NCBI GenBank assembly: GCA_031556065.1
Contig: JAVBTR010000036.1
Span: 1-64,000 of the forward strand
DNA from: JAVBTR01 sp031556065
Lineage (GTDB): Bacteria > Bacillota > Clostridia > Christensenellales > Aristaeellaceae
DNA length: 64,000 bases
Direction of reading: 5' to 3'
Made by a program: the position numbers and the translations under genes. This document shows positions 52,895-60,819 of the stretch, one piece after another; positions within the stretch are counted from its first letter, which is position 1; every line of letters starts with the position of its first letter. Under the pieces are notes generated by a model. The model worked only from the letters and a program-made list of their open reading frames with translations, was not told the DNA's origin and made no database searches.

Positions 52895-54091
52895 ATGATA
52901 CAGATTGCCATTTTGGAACGAAAATGTGATGGCTGTGGTATGTGCTTGAGCGCATGTCCTTTTGGGGCAATGGAGAAGGCGGAAGGAATTGCACACATAA
53001 ACCAGGCATGCAAAGCTTGTGGTCTGTGTGTGAAGGCTTGCCCCCGAGGCGCTATTGTGCAGCTTGAAAACAGAACCTATGAGGTGGATAAGGCCAAGTG
53101 GCAAAACATCCTCGTTTTTGCCGAAACCTCAAAAGGACAGCTACATCCGGTTGGCCTTGAATTAATCGGTAAAGCGCACCAATTGGCTAGAAATGTGAAT
53201 TTCAAGGTGCATGCGGTGGTGGTGGGCCATGAGGTGAACCATGGGGCTGAAGAATTGAGGCATTATGGCGTGGATACAGTGCATGTATACGAGGATGAAG
53301 CGTTTTCCTTCTTTCGGGCGGAAGCATTTGCCTGCTGCGTTGGGGAGCTAATCAAGCAAATAAAGCCATCTGTGGTTTTAGTTGGTGCGACATTGATCGG
53401 GCGCAGCCTTGCCCCACGGCTGGCAACCCATTTTCATACAGGCTTGACGGCAGACTGTACCGCCCTTGAAATGCGTGGGAATACGGATTTGGTCCAGATT
53501 CGTCCGGCATTTGGGGGCAATATTATGGCGCAGATCGTCACAGCTAACACAAGGCCGCAGTTTGCCACAGTGCGCTACCGGGTGATGGACGCGCCGGAAA
53601 GGAACCATGTGGCCAGTGGGCGTGTTTTGTATCATCAAACCCCTAAGGAGGCGGCCTGTTCACTTATCAGGCACGTTAAAACCCAGGCGGCTGCAAAAAC
53701 TGCCAACATATCTGATGCCAAGGTGTTGGTGGTAGGAGGGCGTGGAATTAAGAAGGAAACGGATTTAGCTATGATTCAGGAGCTGGCCAAGCTGCTTGGA
53801 GGCGAATGGGCGGTGACAAGGCCCCTTGTGGAAAAAGGCTGGGCCAGCAATGCAAGGCAGGTGGGCTTGTCGGGGCGGACAGTGCGGCCAGGGCTGATCA
53901 TTACCTGCGGCGTTAGTGGCGCCATTCAGTTTACCGCTTCCATGAACAGCTCGGAGCATATTGTGGCCATCAACACCTGTGAAGACGCGCCTATTTTTTC
54001 TGTGGCGCATACGGCGGTTTGCGGAGATTTGTATCAAGTTTTGCCTGAATTAACGGCCCTTATAAAGGAGACTAAAAATGAACGCATTTAA
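52895..54091 (+). CDS. etfA: Electron transfer flavoprotein alpha subunit with N-terminal ferredoxin domain
   Basis: The 398-residue protein starts with two [4Fe-4S] motifs, CDGCGMCLSACPFG (about residues 11-24) and CKACGLCVKACPRG (about 39-52), followed by the usual EtfA domains. GLSGRTVRPGLIITCGVSGA and NTCEDAPIFSVA near the end form the FAD site. Plain EtfA lacks the ferredoxin part; it is characteristic of the clostridial electron-bifurcating lactate dehydrogenase complexes. AAGGAGG lies before the ATG; the stop overlaps the next gene by 14 bases. Confidence 0.92.
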   Translation: MIQIAILERKCDGCGMCLSACPFGAMEKAEGIAHINQACKACGLCVKACPRGAIVQLENRTYEVDKAKWQNILVFAETSKGQLHPVGLELIGKAHQLARNVNFKVHAVVVGHEVNHGAEELRHYGVDTVHVYEDEAFSFFRAEAFACCVGELIKQIKPSVVLVGATLIGRSLAPRLATHFHTGLTADCTALEMRGNTDLVQIRPAFGGNIMAQIVTANTRPQFATVRYRVMDAPERNHVASGRVLYHQTPKEAACSLIRHVKTQAAAKTANISDAKVLVVGGRGIKKETDLAMIQELAKLLGGEWAVTRPLVEKGWASNARQVGLSGRTVRPGLIITCGVSGAIQFTASMNSSEHIVAINTCEDAPIFSVAHTAVCGDLYQVLPELTALIKETKNERI

Positions 54092-55475
54092 ACCCATCGA
54101 TGAAATGGATATGGCCTTTTTTTACGAATTAATGCCAGGGCGGGTATATGGGGGAAGCGGCATTAACGAAGATTACAGCCATGATGAAATGCTGGAATAC
54201 GGCTGTTTTATGCCGGAGGTGCTTGCGCAAGCCCAGGAGCAGCACGAGATTTGCACTTTGCTGCGTTACTGCAACGAAAAAAACATTGCGGTTACACCCA
54301 GGGGCGCTGGAACGGGACTGTGCGGCGGTTGTGTGGCAGTGCATGGGGGCGTGGTACTCTCAACGGAGAAAATGAAACGGATTGTTGAAATAGATACAGT
54401 CAACATGACGGCCACCATTGAAGCAGGGGTGCTTTTATCGGAATTGGCAAAGGCACTTGAAAATACCGGCCTTTTCTATCCGCCGGATCCGGGGGAAAAA
54501 ACAGCGACAGTTGGCGGAAACCTTATGACCAATGCAGGTGGTATGCGGGCGGTGCGTTATGGCGTGACCCGGGATTACATTTTGGGTATGGAAGTAGTGC
54601 TTGCAAATGGCAAGGCTCTGGCGCTGGGCGGGAAGAATGTAAAAAACAGCAGCGGATACAGCTTAATCGATTTGCTCATCGGCAGTGAGGGAACGCTGGC
54701 AGTATTAACGAAGCTGACAGTGAAGCTTATTCCCGAACCTAGAGCAAATGTAAGCTTGCTCATTCCTTTTAATGATCTTGATAAGTGCATCAAGGCAGTA
54801 CCGCGCTTAATGGGCTGCGGCTATGAGCTAACGGCGGTGGAGTTTATGGAAAGAGCGGTCATACAATGCGCAGAAACGTATCTGGGTAAGCGCTTCCCAG
54901 ATGTTACGGCGGATGCTTACTTGCTTTTAAGATTGGATGGGACGGATAAAGTAGCTTTAAAGCCTGCGCTGGACACCTTAACGGATTTGGCCATTGCCTG
55001 CGGCGCGAAGGATGTTTTTTTAGCGGATACCCAGGAGCGAAAGGAGAGCATCTGGGATGCGCGTGGGGCGTTTTTGGAGGCCATTAGCAGCGGCACCCCC
55101 AGCATGGATGAGTGCGATGTGGTGGTGCCTCGAGATCAAATCGCTGTTTTTGTTAGAAAGAGCCTTGAAATGGCTAAGGGGCTGGGCGTCCGGGTATGTT
55201 CCTTCGGGCACGCTGGGGACGGCAACTTGCATATGTATGTATGCCAAGACGCAATAGAGAAAAACCTTTGGGAAAAAGTCCGTTATGAAACGATGGCCGC
55301 CATGTATGCGCTGGCACGCACCCTTGGGGGTGAAGTGAGCGGCGAACATGGGATTGGGCATGCAAAACGTGCTTTTTTGGAGGAATCGGTCGGCAGTATG
55401 GCAATGCTGCTGATGCGTGGCATTAAGCAAGTGTTTGATCCCGCGGGAATCCTTAATCCCGGGAAAGTGATTTGA
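54078..55475 (+). CDS. FAD-linked 2-hydroxyacid dehydrogenase, GlcD/LctD-like
   Basis: The 465-residue protein is a VAO-type flavoprotein: PRGAGTGLCGG and TVGGNLMTNAGGMRAVRYG bind FAD, and the C-terminal half has FGHAGDGNLH, GEVSGEHGIG and a HAKR block. In the family it oxidises lactate, glycolate or similar hydroxy acids. With EtfBA it should make a membrane-free complex. The substrate may be lactate or a sugar-derived hydroxy acid produced by the neighbouring enzymes. AAGGAG precedes the ATG, which overlaps the EtfA end. Confidence 0.88.
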   Translation: MNAFKPIDEMDMAFFYELMPGRVYGGSGINEDYSHDEMLEYGCFMPEVLAQAQEQHEICTLLRYCNEKNIAVTPRGAGTGLCGGCVAVHGGVVLSTEKMKRIVEIDTVNMTATIEAGVLLSELAKALENTGLFYPPDPGEKTATVGGNLMTNAGGMRAVRYGVTRDYILGMEVVLANGKALALGGKNVKNSSGYSLIDLLIGSEGTLAVLTKLTVKLIPEPRANVSLLIPFNDLDKCIKAVPRLMGCGYELTAVEFMERAVIQCAETYLGKRFPDVTADAYLLLRLDGTDKVALKPALDTLTDLAIACGAKDVFLADTQERKESIWDARGAFLEAISSGTPSMDECDVVVPRDQIAVFVRKSLEMAKGLGVRVCSFGHAGDGNLHMYVCQDAIEKNLWEKVRYETMAAMYALARTLGGEVSGEHGIGHAKRAFLEESVGSMAMLLMRGIKQVFDPAGILNPGKVI

Positions 55476-55571
55476 TACATCGTTATAAACAGTTTATCTG
55501 CAGACGCTTTACGCAAAGCATAAAAAGTGATATTCTTACACGCGAATGCTTTTAATGAAAGGTGATTTTTG

Positions 55572-56579
55572 ATGGCAATCGCGATATATGGCGCAGGCTC
55601 TTTGGGCATTGTGATGGGGGCATACTTATCCAAAGGGGGGATTAAGGCAGATTTAGTCAACCGCAATGCTGCTCAAGTGGCTGCGCTGAATGAAAAGGGC
55701 GCTAAGGTGGTGGGCAAGGCCCAGCTTACCGCGCCTGTACACGCCGTTCTCCCAGCGGAAATGATCGGTACCTATGATCTTATTTTTCTCACCACCAAGC
55801 AACAGCAAAACGAGGAAACCGCTACGTTCCTAAAGCCTTTTTTAGGGGAAAAGGGTGTGGTGGTCACCGTGCAAAATGGCCTTCCCGAAATGAAGCTGAT
55901 GGCCATTTTGGGAGAAGACCGGGTTTTCGGCTGCACGGTGGAATGGGGAGCAACACTTCTCGCCCCAGGGGTGTCGGAATTGACAAGCGAGCCGGACAGC
56001 CTTTCCTTTGGCCTTGGCTGCTATGGCAAGGCTGACCCACAAAAACTCAATGAGATCAAAGCCGTGCTTGAAAAAATGTGCGCTGTGAATATTGAAGAAA
56101 ACTTCATTGGCACCCGTTATGCCAAGCTCTTGATCAATGCCTCCTTTTCCGGCATGTCGGCAGTACTGGGCTGCACCTTCGGGGAAGCGGCGGGGGATAA
56201 GCGCTCCCGGAAGTACGTGCAGAGGATTATTAAAGAATGCATTGATGTGTGTGCCGCCTCCGATGTGACCATGCCCCCTGTCCAGGGCAAGGATATTGTA
56301 AAGCTCCTTAATTACAATGGTCCGCTTAGGAAGGCCATTTCCTCGCTGATTATCCCTATCGCGATTAAAAAGCATGCCAAGCTTAAGGCCAGCATGCTGC
56401 AAGATATTGAGAATGGCAAGAGCACCGAGGTGGACGATATCAACGGTGCCCTGGTGGCCCAGGGCAAGGGGGTAAAGGTTAAAACCCCCACCAATGAAGC
56501 GGTGGTTTCCATCATTCACCGTATTGAGATGGGTGAACTGAAGCCTTCCTTCGATAACCTGAAATACTTTGAAGCCTGA
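55572..56579 (+). CDS. Ketopantoate reductase-like NADPH-dependent 2-ketoacid reductase
   Basis: The 335-residue protein has the Rossmann motif IYGAGSLGIVMGAYLS at the start and VQNGLPEMK in the PanE/ApbA manner. KLLINASFSGMSAVLG holds the family's catalytic Lys. It is about 30 residues longer than typical PanE. No pantothenate gene lies nearby, and it follows the GlcD-like gene by 96 bases, so it may reduce a keto acid in the same pathway rather than make pantoate. The start is the ATG after GAAAGGTGAT. Confidence 0.75.
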   Translation: MAIAIYGAGSLGIVMGAYLSKGGIKADLVNRNAAQVAALNEKGAKVVGKAQLTAPVHAVLPAEMIGTYDLIFLTTKQQQNEETATFLKPFLGEKGVVVTVQNGLPEMKLMAILGEDRVFGCTVEWGATLLAPGVSELTSEPDSLSFGLGCYGKADPQKLNEIKAVLEKMCAVNIEENFIGTRYAKLLINASFSGMSAVLGCTFGEAAGDKRSRKYVQRIIKECIDVCAASDVTMPPVQGKDIVKLLNYNGPLRKAISSLIIPIAIKKHAKLKASMLQDIENGKSTEVDDINGALVAQGKGVKVKTPTNEAVVSIIHRIEMGELKPSFDNLKYFEA

Positions 56580-56585
56580 CACAAC

Positions 56586-56751
56586 AAGGGGCTGTCGCAG
56601 TAAGAAACAAGGAACGCCAAGAGCTCTGCCCTTGGAACCCGCAAAGGGATACATCCCTTTGATCCCATTATGGGATTTTTAAGGGTCAATTGACTCTTAA
56701 ACTGGGTCTGGGACAGCGTCACGGCGTTTTTCCTTATTGCGACAGCCCCTT
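56586..56751. repeat. Dispersed hairpin repeat, copy 4, nested inside a larger inverted repeat
   Basis: The ends (56586-56604 and 56733-56751) are a 19-base inverted repeat with one mismatch (AAGGGGCTGTCGCA and its complement). Inside are CCAAGAGCTCTGCCCTTGG, AAAGGGATACATCCCTTT, ATCCCATTATGGGAT and AAGGGTCAATTGACTCTT. The inner order equals that of the 10.2 kb copy. The whole 166 bases could fold as one long stem with side hairpins and lies between two convergent genes. Confidence 0.75.
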
Positions 56752-56819
56752 TTCTCATTCCATGAAATAGAGTGTACTATTGGTATGTTCAATACACAGA
56801 AACCCTGCTCTTACGCTGC

Positions 56820-58133
56820 TTATCGTTCTATCAATTTGCGTATATCATTCACCAGCGACGTAAAGCTGGGCGACGTTCGCATGGTCTCCTGAACTTTCTG
56901 GCAGCCGTTCAATACCGTGGAATGGTCCCGGCCTCCGAAGGCCTCACCAATTTTGGGCAGGCTTGTTCCCAGCATTTCCCTTGTTAAATACATGGCTACC
57001 TGGCGGGGAACCACCACTTCTCGGTTGCGGCGTGCGCCTACAATGTCCTCCATGGTAATGGAGTAATAGTTGGCTACCGCCTCCTGAATAGATTGGCAGG
57101 TGACGCGTTTGATTTCTTTCATGGCGAAGACCTCTTTAAGGGCCTCCTCCGCCAAAGCCAGGTTGATGGGTACGCCGCCATTCAATGCGGAATAAGCGCT
57201 CAGGCGGGTTAAGGAGCCTTCCAGTTCACGTATGTTGGAATCCACCCGTTCGGCGATCATGGTCAGCACATCGTCCCCTACCACCATATGCTCGGTTTCG
57301 GCCTTTTTGCGCAGGATGGCGATCCTGGTTTCAATGTCTGGCCGCTGAATATCGCAGGTAAGACCCCATTCAAAACGGCTGCGAAGCCGCTCTTCCAACC
57401 GGGCAATGTCTTTGGGGGGACGGTCGCTGGTCAGAACGATTTGCTTCCCGGCCGTGTATAAGGCGTTAAAGGTATGGAAAAACTCTTCTTGGGTGGAATC
57501 CCGCCCGGCAATAAACTGAATATCGTCTACCAGCAGAATGTCCGCGTTGCGGAATCGTTCACGAAATTCCGCGTTCTTGTTCTGCTGGATGGACTGAATC
57601 AAATCATTGGTAAAGTTTTCGCTGGTAATGTAGGCGACCTCCATAGTAGGGTAAAGCTGTTTGGCATAGTCCCCAATGGCATGCATCAAATGGGTTTTGC
57701 CTAAACCCACGCCGCCGTAAATGAACAAAGGGTTGTAGGCCTGGGCAGGCATTTCAGCCACAGCCAGTGAGGCTGCGTGGGCAAAGCGGTTGGCGCCGCC
57801 AACCACAAAGGTTTCGAAGGTATATTTAGGGTTTAAAGGCATAGAATGATCCTTTTTCCCGTTACGGACTGCGGTTTCCTTTTCGGCGCCGCCTGGCACA
57901 TCAATTTCAGCTGTCATGGTATGGCCTGCCGCCTCTGTCAGGGCAGCATTCACCATGGTACGGTAAAAAGATACAAACATCTTCTCCCCAACCGCGTTGA
58001 TCGCTTGCAAATACATCACATTGCCCTCCAGATTTAAAGGGGTCAATGTGGCGATCCACGAATTATAAGACAGCGAAGGTGTCTCTTCTTTTAGCAATGC
58101 ACAGGCCTTTTCCCACAGTTCCGTCAAACTCAT
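56820..58133 (-). CDS. dnaA: Chromosomal replication initiator protein DnaA
   Basis: The 437-residue protein has the four DnaA regions: N-terminal helicase-loading domain (1-80), variable linker, AAA+ ATPase (about 100-320, with Walker A GGVGLGKTH and Walker B LLVDDIQF) and the C-terminal DNA-binding domain with GGRDHSTVLNG. It binds DnaA boxes in oriC and opens DNA. The ATG at 58133 follows GGAGGATGGG; the longer frame (to 58184) has no ribosome site. No dnaN, recF, gyrB or rpmH gene lies beside it, which is unusual for this phylum. Confidence 0.97.
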   Translation of the reverse strand: MSLTELWEKACALLKEETPSLSYNSWIATLTPLNLEGNVMYLQAINAVGEKMFVSFYRTMVNAALTEAAGHTMTAEIDVPGGAEKETAVRNGKKDHSMPLNPKYTFETFVVGGANRFAHAASLAVAEMPAQAYNPLFIYGGVGLGKTHLMHAIGDYAKQLYPTMEVAYITSENFTNDLIQSIQQNKNAEFRERFRNADILLVDDIQFIAGRDSTQEEFFHTFNALYTAGKQIVLTSDRPPKDIARLEERLRSRFEWGLTCDIQRPDIETRIAILRKKAETEHMVVGDDVLTMIAERVDSNIRELEGSLTRLSAYSALNGGVPINLALAEEALKEVFAMKEIKRVTCQSIQEAVANYYSITMEDIVGARRNREVVVPRQVAMYLTREMLGTSLPKIGEAFGGRDHSTVLNGCQKVQETMRTSPSFTSLVNDIRKLIER

Positions 58134-58581
58134 CCCATCCTCCGAATGTACCATTATACAAGCAATATACAAGTAATAACCCAATTAAAATGCCGATAAA
58201 AAAACACCGCCCATTCACGTAACCCTTTACCCACAGCAAAAGCCTGTGGATAACTCTTCGGCAGTGTCTACACATCATATCAAATCTGCCGAGATATTTC
58301 AAGATATCCCTTGTTTTCCCCTCATGCATGGATTGAAACCTGTTGATAACTTTTTTATCCACAGGTTGTGTCTCGTTTTTCCGGCACCTACAACAACTAG
58401 GTCAATAGGAACATCAATTTGTTTGTTTATTCATTTTTTACGCATAATCATGGATTTGCAACCATTTTTTGACTTAAAATTAATAGTTCCATAATATGTA
58501 AACCACAAGGGTTCCTTGCGTAAATTGTCGAATTAAGACCCAACAGCCTTTACAAAAGCAACGCAGAAGGGATGTGCAAAT
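58134..58581. other. oriC: Probable replication origin (oriC) with DnaA boxes
   Basis: This 448-base gap upstream of dnaA contains a perfect DnaA box TTATCCACA (58355-58363), its inverse TGTGGATAA (58245-58253), and one-mismatch boxes TGTTGATAA (58341-58349) and TTACCCACA (58227-58235). An AT-rich stretch at about 58411-58500 could be the unwinding element. A TATAAT-like -10 for dnaA lies at 58153-58158 (minus strand). Strong boxes next to dnaA are the usual layout of bacterial oriC, but activity is not shown by sequence alone. Confidence 0.75.
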
Positions 58582-59067
58582 GTGGCCGCGCCCATCGAGG
58601 AACAAAATGTAAAAGCCGCACTACGTCCCTGGCTTGGCACAGCGCTGATCGAGAACACCTCCCTGGCCTTCGATGCCGCCAACATTCTGCGCAGCTATTC
58701 CCCCTACCGCCAATCTCTGGATGAACTGCGCGACACTCTGGATCAGTTTCTTTTCCGCGCCTTGCGCCAATACCTGGGTACTGCCATGAGCATTCGCCTG
58801 GACGATGGCCGCATTCACCGTGTTCTTGTTCGGGATATGGAACCCATGGCAGACGATCTCATGGGCGTTTTGTTCGATTCCCTGTCCGTCTATTCCGTCA
58901 ACCTCCAACTGCTCAATGCCTATGCCCTCACCCACGAAAGCCTTTCCAGCATTCGCGTGCTTTACCAAAAATACCAGGCCATGATGACCCCCGAAGAACA
59001 CCAAATGCTAGCCACCATCGTCAAGGAAATCTATCCCCAAGAGCGCTATGCCCACTGGCTTGAATAG
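58582..59067 (+). CDS. Unknown protein next to oriC
   Basis: I do not recognise this 161-residue protein. It is hydrophilic, rich in helices and leucines, with no Cys, no signal peptide and no membrane helix. The N-terminal third has AALRPWLGTALIENTSLAFD and the middle LDDGRIHRVLVRDMEPMADD. It starts at a GTG behind AGAAGG (11 bases). The frame is well formed and GC-like its neighbours, so it is probably real. Its position directly beside the origin may be a clue to a role linked with DNA or may be accidental. Confidence 0.55.
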   Translation: MAAPIEEQNVKAALRPWLGTALIENTSLAFDAANILRSYSPYRQSLDELRDTLDQFLFRALRQYLGTAMSIRLDDGRIHRVLVRDMEPMADDLMGVLFDSLSVYSVNLQLLNAYALTHESLSSIRVLYQKYQAMMTPEEHQMLATIVKEIYPQERYAHWLE

Positions 59068-59103
59068 CTATGAAATTAAATCCTTATTTTTCAATTTTAC
59101 CCC

Positions 59104-59132
59104 TTGCTTTTTCCCTCAACCTTTGCTATACT
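59104..59132 (+). promoter_or_regulatory. Promoter of the tRNA-Arg gene
   Basis: TTGCTT (59104-59109) and TATACT (59127-59132) have a 17-base spacer and lie 32 bases before the tRNA start. Confidence 0.7.
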
Positions 59133-59163
59133 ACAAAGGCTGATTTTAAGCCATCAGCAATGT

Positions 59164-59240
59164 GGGCTCGTAGCTCAGCTGGATAGAGTGTTTGACTACG
59201 AATCAAAAGGTCGTGGGTTCGAATCCCGCCGGGCTCACCA
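59164..59240 (+). tRNA. tRNA-Arg (ACG)
   Basis: The 77-base cloverleaf has acceptor arms GGGCTCG/CGGGCTC (two G-U pairs), D arm GCTC-AGCTGGATA-GAGT, anticodon stem TTTGA/TCAAA with loop CTACGAA, T arm GTGGG-TTCGAAT-CCCGC and an encoded CCA. The anticodon ACG (A modified to inosine) reads arginine CGN codons. Confidence 0.95.
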
Positions 59241-59247
59241 AAGCAAT

Positions 59248-59301
59248 ATAATCCGAACCAATCAAAACAGTTAGTAGCTGTGGGCGATGGGTTCGGATTA
59301 T
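59248..59301 (+). terminator. Hairpin after the tRNA-Arg gene
   Basis: A perfect 12-base inverted repeat (59248-59259 and 59290-59301; ATAATCCGAACC and its complement) with a T-rich tail TTTGTTTATTTT is a plausible terminator of the tRNA transcript. Confidence 0.6.
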
Positions 59302-59383
59302 TTGTTTATTTTGAGTATGAGTTTGGGCGGAATGGGGTTAGGCAGAAGGCGAAGAAACGGGCAAAGTAGAAATGACTATGTCC

Positions 59384-59419
59384 AAGGGGCGGTTACATCG
59401 TTACGATGTACCGCCCCTT
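59384..59419. terminator. Hairpin at the start of the low-GC island
   Basis: AAGGGGCGGT (59384-59393) and ACCGCCCCTT (59410-59419) pair around ACATCGT/ACGATGT, a long stem with one bulge. It lies just beyond the ASCH gene stop and can end transcription from either side. Confidence 0.5.
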
Positions 59420-59447
59420 TAATTTCGTAGTGGTAATGCTTATCACT

Positions 59448-59828
59448 TTAAGGATTGCTCCGTATGTACATATATGACTGTGGAGCCATTTTTATTCCAA
59501 ACTCCGAAAGCAATCTTGGAGCACTATAACGTTTTACTTTTCCAAGAGCATACGCAACTGCAGTATCTCTGCCAAAATAGTACTTGTCAAAGAATTTTTT
59601 ATCAATACCTGCAGCTGGCGCAGTTCTTTTCCATATAACTTGCGGTGTATCCTCTAGTATATCAGTGACCTCCACTTCGGCAACAATCTGCATTACGGGT
59701 GCCGTTGAGTAAATTACAATTGTATCAACATCTTCTTTGCATTTTATTTTTCGAAACTCAAAGCGCTTGGTTCCAGCTAAAATATTTTCGACATGTTCAG
59801 GGTTGATTGACATTAACACCTTACACAT
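59448..59828 (-). CDS. ASCH (PUA-like) domain protein
   Basis: The 126-residue protein starts MCKVLMSINPEHVENILAGTKRFEFRK, the ASCH pattern (a short strand, then helix, then K-x-x-E-x-R). The ASCH fold is related to PUA and EVE domains and is thought to bind RNA or modified nucleic acid. AAGGAGGAC precedes the ATG. It starts inside the end of the XRE gene, so the two are coupled. Regulator plus ASCH pairs are found in mobile and defence-like regions; the exact role is not known. Confidence 0.75.
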   Translation of the reverse strand: MCKVLMSINPEHVENILAGTKRFEFRKIKCKEDVDTIVIYSTAPVMQIVAEVEVTDILEDTPQVIWKRTAPAAGIDKKFFDKYYFGRDTAVAYALGKVKRYSAPRLLSEFGIKMAPQSYMYIRSNP

Positions 59829-59845
59829 AGTGTAGTCCTCCTTCT

Positions 59846-60181
59846 TTATAGCGGAACATTGTCCCAATCATACGTTTTTTGCATTTTCATAACCCGTCGT
59901 ATTGCAGCCTTTGCTGCGGGATTCATATCAAGATACTCTAATATGTCTGGCGCTATGCCCTTACGGGCTGCACCTGCCAAGTCATACATATCAGCAGCTT
60001 CCTTTGGCGAAAGCCCCATTTGCTCTGCCCAACAGCGCAACTTGGCTAAATCAGGAGGGTAGCGACGATCCTTTTCTATATCACAAATATACACTGTTGT
60101 GACATTAACTTTTTCTGCGAGATCCGCTTGACGAAGCGACTTGCTTTCTCGCAATATTCGCAGATAGGTCCCAAAGGTCAT
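59846..60181 (-). CDS. XRE-family helix-turn-helix regulator
   Basis: The 111-residue protein has an N-terminal Cro/C1-like DNA-binding domain (YLRILRESKSLRQADLAEKV, VTTVYICDIEKDRRYP) and a short C-terminal tail without a known ligand site. It probably represses its own promoter through the repeat at 60201-60230 and controls the ASCH partner. GGGTGG lies before the ATG. Confidence 0.85.
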   Translation of the reverse strand: MTFGTYLRILRESKSLRQADLAEKVNVTTVYICDIEKDRRYPPDLAKLRCWAEQMGLSPKEAADMYDLAGAARKGIAPDILEYLDMNPAAKAAIRRVMKMQKTYDWDNVPL

Positions 60182-60200
60182 CTTTACACCACCCTTTAGC

Positions 60201-60263
60201 TACTTAGCTAATTAGCCATACAGCTAAGTATAATGCAAAAAAAGAAAAAAGGCAAGAAAAATG
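60201..60263 (-). promoter_or_regulatory. Promoter and operator of the XRE-ASCH pair
   Basis: On the minus strand TTGCCT and TATACT lie 17 bases apart within about 60225-60255. The inverted repeat TACTTAGCT (60201-60209) and AGCTAAGTA (60222-60230) covers the -10 and the start region, as expected for autorepression by the XRE protein. Confidence 0.6.
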
Positions 60264-60297
60264 CCAACATTCAAACAGCATGAATGTTGGCAAAGAT

Positions 60298-60819
60298 TTA
60301 AAGCTCACTAAGCAAAGTTTGAACATCCGATTCCATGTATTTCATCTCATGAATTATTAACGGACAATGCAATCGTCTTGCCGTTTTTGCTGCCAAACGA
60401 TGTTCTTCTTCCATCATTGCGGTGATGCTCTCCAAGGAATAAGATTTACCATCGCGCCCAAATAAATGAGCCACGACACTTTGCGGCGACGCTTCAAGCA
60501 AAATAATTTTCTCAATCTGCAGCTTTTCAAATACATTATCGGGCAGCTTCTCTATCTCTCCGAGTTGATTTAATATACAAAAATGCCCCGCAAGAATGAT
60601 TCTATCTGTTTTTTGAAGAATTGCCGCTATGCTGGTTTCAAGAATGTCTTGATTCTTATTTTTGTCTGAAACCGCCTTGTTCGTACCATACGTTTCTCCG
60701 TTTTCCTTGCTAATTAAATCACCAGCAGAAAAGCTTTCAACTCCCAAACGTGTTGTGAGAGCATGAGCAAGAGTGCTTTTACCAACACCGTAAATGCCCG
60801 CCAGAAAAATTGTCCCCAT
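60298..60819 (-). CDS. P-loop ATPase or small-molecule kinase-like protein
   Basis: The 173-residue protein begins MGTIFLAGIYGVGKST (Walker A at residues 8-16), as in adenylate-kinase-like and AAA-type kinases, with RIILAGHFCIL in the Walker B region and a lid-like FGRDGKSYSLESI. No family is certain. It starts 1 base before the end of the GNAT gene region, so the two are made together and may work together. Base use is richer in A/T than in most of the window. Confidence 0.6.
   Translation of the reverse strand: MGTIFLAGIYGVGKSTLAHALTTRLGVESFSAGDLISKENGETYGTNKAVSDKNKNQDILETSIAAILQKTDRIILAGHFCILNQLGEIEKLPDNVFEKLQIEKIILLEASPQSVVAHLFGRDGKSYSLESITAMMEEEHRLAAKTARRLHCPLIIHEMKYMESDVQTLLSEL

Noticed and set aside
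58134..58581. rpmH or another small gene in the oriC gap
   Set aside because: No frame in the gap shows the ribosomal protein L34 pattern or a ribosome site with a convincing start.
59248..59301. Inverted repeat after the tRNA as an attachment site
   Set aside because: I found no direct repeat of the tRNA 3' end further right and no integrase gene, so it is better seen as a terminator. The island could still have entered here, but this is not supported.
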